DNA from: Chaetoderma sp. LZ-2023a
Taxonomy: Eukaryota; Mollusca; Caudofoveata; Chaetodermatida; Chaetodermatidae
Direction of reading: 5' to 3'
DNA: 64,000 nt
Assembly: GCA_034401795.1 (NCBI GenBank)
Contig: CM067372.1
Span: 33,335,045 to 33,399,044 of the forward strand
Within the stretch, counting starts at the first letter, position 1. Every line of letters begins with the position of its first letter. Positions 60,369-64,000 of the stretch are shown here, piece after piece. Below the pieces are notes generated by a model. That model saw only the letters and a list, made by a program, of their open reading frames with translations. It was not told the DNA's origin and ran no database searches. The position numbers were made by a program, and so were the translations under genes.

Positions 60369-62830
60369 AGTCTTCTTCAATTCTCTCAGGAATTCTTCCA
60401 GAGGTTTGCAGTCTGGCATGCAACATAGGGTGGATTTTAAATCTAAAGAAATCAAGCCTAGGTCCCTCTCAAATCTTCACGCATCTAGGCATTTCTTTCG
60501 ATCTGGGCCAGGGTCTAGTCTTCCCCTCAGATCCAAGAATAGAGGCTTTATCAGTGGCAATGGAAATCCTGTCTTCTTCTTCCCTGGTCTGAGCAAGATT
60601 TCTGCTAGGAGTGATAGGTTTGATGGTCAGCATAGAGAATGTTATTCCATGGGCGACGCTGATGAGAAGACCCTTCCAAATGTATTTAATGTCCCTTTGG
60701 AAGCAGTCAGTTCTCTCTATTTACCATCAGATTCCCATCAGAGAACATGTGATTCCTCTTCTAGATTTTTGGAAAGATCGTTCTCTGCTTCTGATGGGTG
60801 TTCCACTGGTAAAGTCCTCCCCTCAGGCGATTATCTTCACAGACACTTCTCAGGAGGGATGGGGAGCGGTCTGGGACTCCCTGTCAGTTTCCGGTCTTTG
60901 GTCCCTGGAGGAGTCGACAGCTCATATCAACATTCTGGAATTGTGTGCTGTCAAGAAGGCTCCTTTCATGGTCAGATCTTGTGATAGGTCTCAGTCTTGA
61001 TTCGGTCGGACAATTTGACAGTGGTCTCTTATATCAACAGGCGGGGGGGAGTTTGTACACAAGGTCATCCCTCCTTTGTCTAGAAGTGTGAACCTTCTCT
61101 TATGGTGTCGCAAGAATCAGATTCTAGTGTCTTCTCATGTCCCAGGCAGTCTGAATTTTCTTGCGGACCAACTGTCAAGTCCCAGCAAATTCGCCCACAC
61201 AGAGTGGCAGTTAAAGAGGTCGGTTGTTAAAGCAATTTTCAGTCTTATAGATCGTCCTCTGGTAGCTCTGTTTGCAATATCTCTGAATGCTCAGATCTCC
61301 TCTTACATGTCTCCTTTTCCGGACAGTCAAGCCCTGTCTCAGTCCTGGACAGGAATGTTCGTCTATGCGTTCCCGCCAACGATTTTGATTCCGTTAGTGT
61401 CAGAGCTCTAGATTAGCAGGGTTTTTGCGTTTTCACCCAATAAAAATTGGCAATCACCCAATTAATTTTAACATGAGTACTCAAATAGAAAATCACCCAA
61501 TTAATTTCAGTTCTCTTGGTAATAATATATAATAACCTAATTAAATTCTAAAGAAACCCAATTTACAAAATTTCTAAGAGTGAATCACCCAATTATTGAA
61601 AAGCTTATCTAGTGGTCTGGTCAGTGCTGAAGAATGTCAAAGAACAAATCTGCGAGATTCTTTTATAGCGCCTTTTTGGCCAAAGAGGATTTGGTTTGTA
61701 GACCTTCTAGATCTCCTGGTAGACTTCCCTCGTCTTCTTCCATTCTCCCAGGATCTTCTGTCTCAAGTAAGGGGTCTTTGTCTTCTTCAAAACCCTGAAA
61801 TCCTCAGTCTGTGTGTTTGGGGAATATCGAAACTAAAGTCTACGAGAATAAAGTTTCTTCAAGATCTCCAGTAATTATCGACTCTTCCAGAAGAGTCGAC
61901 CCGCAGAGTTTACAAGTGTCGACTTAAAATTTTTGGAGAATGGTATTCAGACCAATGTCTCGTGCCCGATTCTGTTTCTATTCCCCAAGTATTAGACTTT
62001 TTAAAATATCTCTGATTCCTTACATTTATCAGCTAATACGGTTAGGGGATATAGATTTTCTCTGGCATCTTCTCTTCCTTGCCTTCTGTATGCCGATGAC
62101 AAGGACACCAAGACCTTTAATAGTTTTTATTAGAGGTCTAGGCAATATTCGTCCTCCGATAGCTAAGCCTTTACCTTCATGGAACTTGATTTGGTTCTTC
62201 AAGTGCTGGCAGGCCATCATTTTGAACCTCTTTCCTCTATTAGTATTAACGGCCTCTTCTAGAAGGCATTCAGAATTCATGCTTTTTCTGCTGAAAGGGA
62301 GAGATTTATATTTTCAGGAGACGGTTTAGTTTTATATCCCAGAAGGGATTTTTTTATCTAAAACTCAGTCTAACCGTAAAAATCATTATCGTCTTTTTCA
62401 CCTTCCGATAAACTCTGGTGTCCTGTTGGCATTAAGAATGTTTAAACAGCGAACTGATTTCAAAAGATTTGGTCCGTCCCTTTTATGGTTTTCTTATGCG
62501 GAAGAGTTAACTAAGGCGGTCTCAAAGTTTATGATATCCTGATGGATTTGGGAGAGGATTAAGCTTTGTTACGAGATTGCTTCTCCGGAACAAATTAATC
62601 TCCCATATTAAAGCTCACGATGTTAGAGGAATGGCTTCCTCTTTTGCACTTTTTGCCGGTTCGTATTTAGATGAAGTCATGCAGGTTGCAGGATGAAAAT
62701 CTGAATCCTCTTTTACAACCTTTTATCTGAAAGATCAGAGTGCAGCAGCCTCCTTTCGTAATATGACGATTTTAACCAAAATAGCTGAAAACCATTTACC
62801 AAGCACATCTCGCCATTTTCGTTAAGAAAT
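60369..62830 (+). pseudogene. Decayed DIRS 4: RT C-terminus, RNase H, recombinase
   Basis: AT-rich relic in the same orientation as DIRS 3. RT tail: NIGWILNLKKSSLGPSQIFT at about 60425. RNase H: IFTDTSQEGWGAVWDSLS at 60833, then NILELCAV, IRSDNLTVVSYINRRGG at about 61000 and PGSLNFLADQLSS at 61140. Post-RNase H: YAFPPTILIPLV at about 61365, an insertion, then LIAPFWPKRIWFVDLLDLLV at about 61665-61725. Recombinase: DFLKYLSDSLHLSANTVRGY at about 61995-62050, a decayed first-Arg region near 62265, and AHDVRGMAS at about 62610. Many stops and frameshifts; the RT catalytic part is missing. May be the right part of the element whose gag ends at 52955. Confidence 0.85.
61412..61612. mobile_element. 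About 200-bp AT-rich insertion in DIRS 4
   Basis: Splits the DIRS 4 frame between PTILIPLV and the APFWPKRIWF block. Flanked by TCTAG on both sides (61407-61411 and 61608-61612). It holds four diverged AATCACCCAATTAATT units. Class unknown. Confidence 0.6.
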
Positions 62831-63041
62831 GTAAGAAATGGTGAGAGTGTATTTTGGTTTTTATTTGTCTCTTTAAGTTCAAGTTTTCCTTATTTGATAA
62901 TCACGGTGTGATTGATTTAAATGCACTATTATGTTATGTTATTAACATTTGGATAAGATTGGTTTGATTTTTATCCTTGTTTGTTGATTCTCAAATCGCC
63001 TCCCACCTAATGTTTTAAGTGGGCCACTGACCAAATCTACG
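62831..63041. other. Spacer to the second gap
   Basis: AT-rich; possibly the DIRS 4 3' spacer. No terminal repeat seen before the gap. Confidence 0.4.
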
Positions 63042-63541
63042 NNNNNNNNNNNNNNNNNNNNNNNNNNNNNNNNNNNNNNNNNNNNNNNNNNNNNNNNNNN
63101 NNNNNNNNNNNNNNNNNNNNNNNNNNNNNNNNNNNNNNNNNNNNNNNNNNNNNNNNNNNNNNNNNNNNNNNNNNNNNNNNNNNNNNNNNNNNNNNNNNNN
63201 NNNNNNNNNNNNNNNNNNNNNNNNNNNNNNNNNNNNNNNNNNNNNNNNNNNNNNNNNNNNNNNNNNNNNNNNNNNNNNNNNNNNNNNNNNNNNNNNNNNN
63301 NNNNNNNNNNNNNNNNNNNNNNNNNNNNNNNNNNNNNNNNNNNNNNNNNNNNNNNNNNNNNNNNNNNNNNNNNNNNNNNNNNNNNNNNNNNNNNNNNNNN
63401 NNNNNNNNNNNNNNNNNNNNNNNNNNNNNNNNNNNNNNNNNNNNNNNNNNNNNNNNNNNNNNNNNNNNNNNNNNNNNNNNNNNNNNNNNNNNNNNNNNNN
63501 NNNNNNNNNNNNNNNNNNNNNNNNNNNNNNNNNNNNNNNNN
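63042..63541. other. Assembly gap (500 N)
   Basis: Exactly 500 N, the same placeholder length as the first gap. Confidence 0.98.
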
Positions 63542-63560
63542 CGCATGACACGTGTGTTGA
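63542..63560. other. 19-mer shared by both gap edges
   Basis: CGCATGACACGTGTGTTGA, identical to 10720-10738; the next sequence (from GATAAAATAACTG) is unrelated to that after the first gap. Confidence 0.75.
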
Positions 63561-64000
63561 TAAAATAACTGTATTGCAATAAATACTAGTCTGAGTGTAA
63601 ACGTGTGTGTGTGTGTGTGCGTGCTTGCGTAGGGGGGGGGGGGTGGGTGTGTGTGGTGGTGGTGGTGTGCGTGCGTGCATGCGTGCGTGGGTGCTTGCAT
63701 GCATGCGTGCGTGTGTGTGTGTGCGTGTGTGTCTTGGGAAATGTCCATTTGTAGACCAAGAGAAGACTATTTTTGAAAATTTATGACTGGAATGACTGAC
63801 TCGATAACCGAGCCAGTCACTCCTGTGGTAAATTTTCAAAGTCTTCTCTTGGTCTGCAAATGGACATTTTCTATGACAAAATTGAAATCTTCTTGAACAA
63901 ATTCGAGGGCTAAAGGCTTAAGGCGAATCCTTCAACAAACACATCTGCATATCGTCCATGTAACTGAGGCGTATATACCAAGTTTCATTAAAATATCTTA
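63559..64000 (-). repeat. Inverted near-copy of the FDXR intron at 18159-18598
   Basis: Read on the - strand this equals 18159-18598, including the fold-back MITE (63741-63867), the CA/GCAC microsatellite and the flanks, with only microsatellite-length differences by eye. It stops a few bases short of the FDXR exon at 18605 and runs off the window end. Confidence 0.92.
63741..63867. mobile_element. Fold-back MITE with ATGTCCAT ends, copy 4
   Basis: Inverted counterpart of the copy at 18293-18419 within the duplicated block. Confidence 0.87.

Overview
The window is eukaryotic, very probably from a marine invertebrate animal; I cannot name the phylum. It has spliced host exons with GT..AG boundaries, an AATAAA polyadenylation signal, AT-rich intergenic DNA and a dense nest of metazoan-type transposons (Tc1/mariner, DIRS, CR1-like and RTE-like LINEs, fold-back MITEs). 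I saw no bacterial operon, tRNA, rRNA or CRISPR array. Two runs of exactly 500 N (10220-10719 and 63042-63541) are assembly gaps, so the window is three contigs.

Host genes. The one gene I can name is the 3' end of mitochondrial NADPH:adrenodoxin (ferredoxin) reductase, FDXR, on the + strand: exons at 18605-18713, 22767-22937 and 24784-24914 with matching phases, a stop at 24912-24914 and AATAAA at 25127. A LINE starts right after the donor of the first of these exons, and a TIR transposon sits in the last intron. A probable unrecognised first exon lies at 48917-49230 (+). Small splice-flanked open segments at 3785-4071 and 2130-2162 (-) may be exons of unknown genes.

Mobile elements, left to right. 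A 41-bp satellite (1-2043) is split by an intact Tc1-family DD34E transposon (75-1721). A second copy about 99% identical (32588-34246) has a 2-bp frameshift. Four DIRS-type tyrosine-recombinase retrotransposons are present: a 3' end after gap 1 (to 12296), an old one without a recombinase gene (12826-18080), a GC-rich, nearly intact one (52956 to about 60368), and a decayed one cut by it (52245-52955 and/or 60369-62830). In three of them the diagnostic DIRS layout can be read directly: inverted terminal repeats plus an internal region complementary to both outer ends. LINEs: two RTE-like copies (8914-10219, 18715-21745), a decayed CR1-like copy (40380-43310), a CR1-like 3' end on the - strand (44155-44632) and a short RT fragment (36115-36590). 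Seven copies of a 350-490 bp TIR element carry a central hairpin, and the same hairpin arms also occur alone many times. Other families are a fold-back MITE with ATGTCCAT ends (four copies), a MITE with AATAAGG ends (two), a fold-back element with 7-bp target duplications (two), a repeat of about 590 bp, minisatellites and microsatellites.

Most striking. (i) The recombinase ORF of the intact DIRS runs open for 1,050 codons, overlapping the whole RT/RNase H ORF in another frame; long open stretches in the equivalent frame survive in two older DIRS copies. (ii) The right end of that DIRS is tandemly repeated. (iii) Both gaps are followed by the same 19-mer, and the third contig is an inverted near-copy of an FDXR intron, which points to an assembly artefact or a haplotype duplicate.
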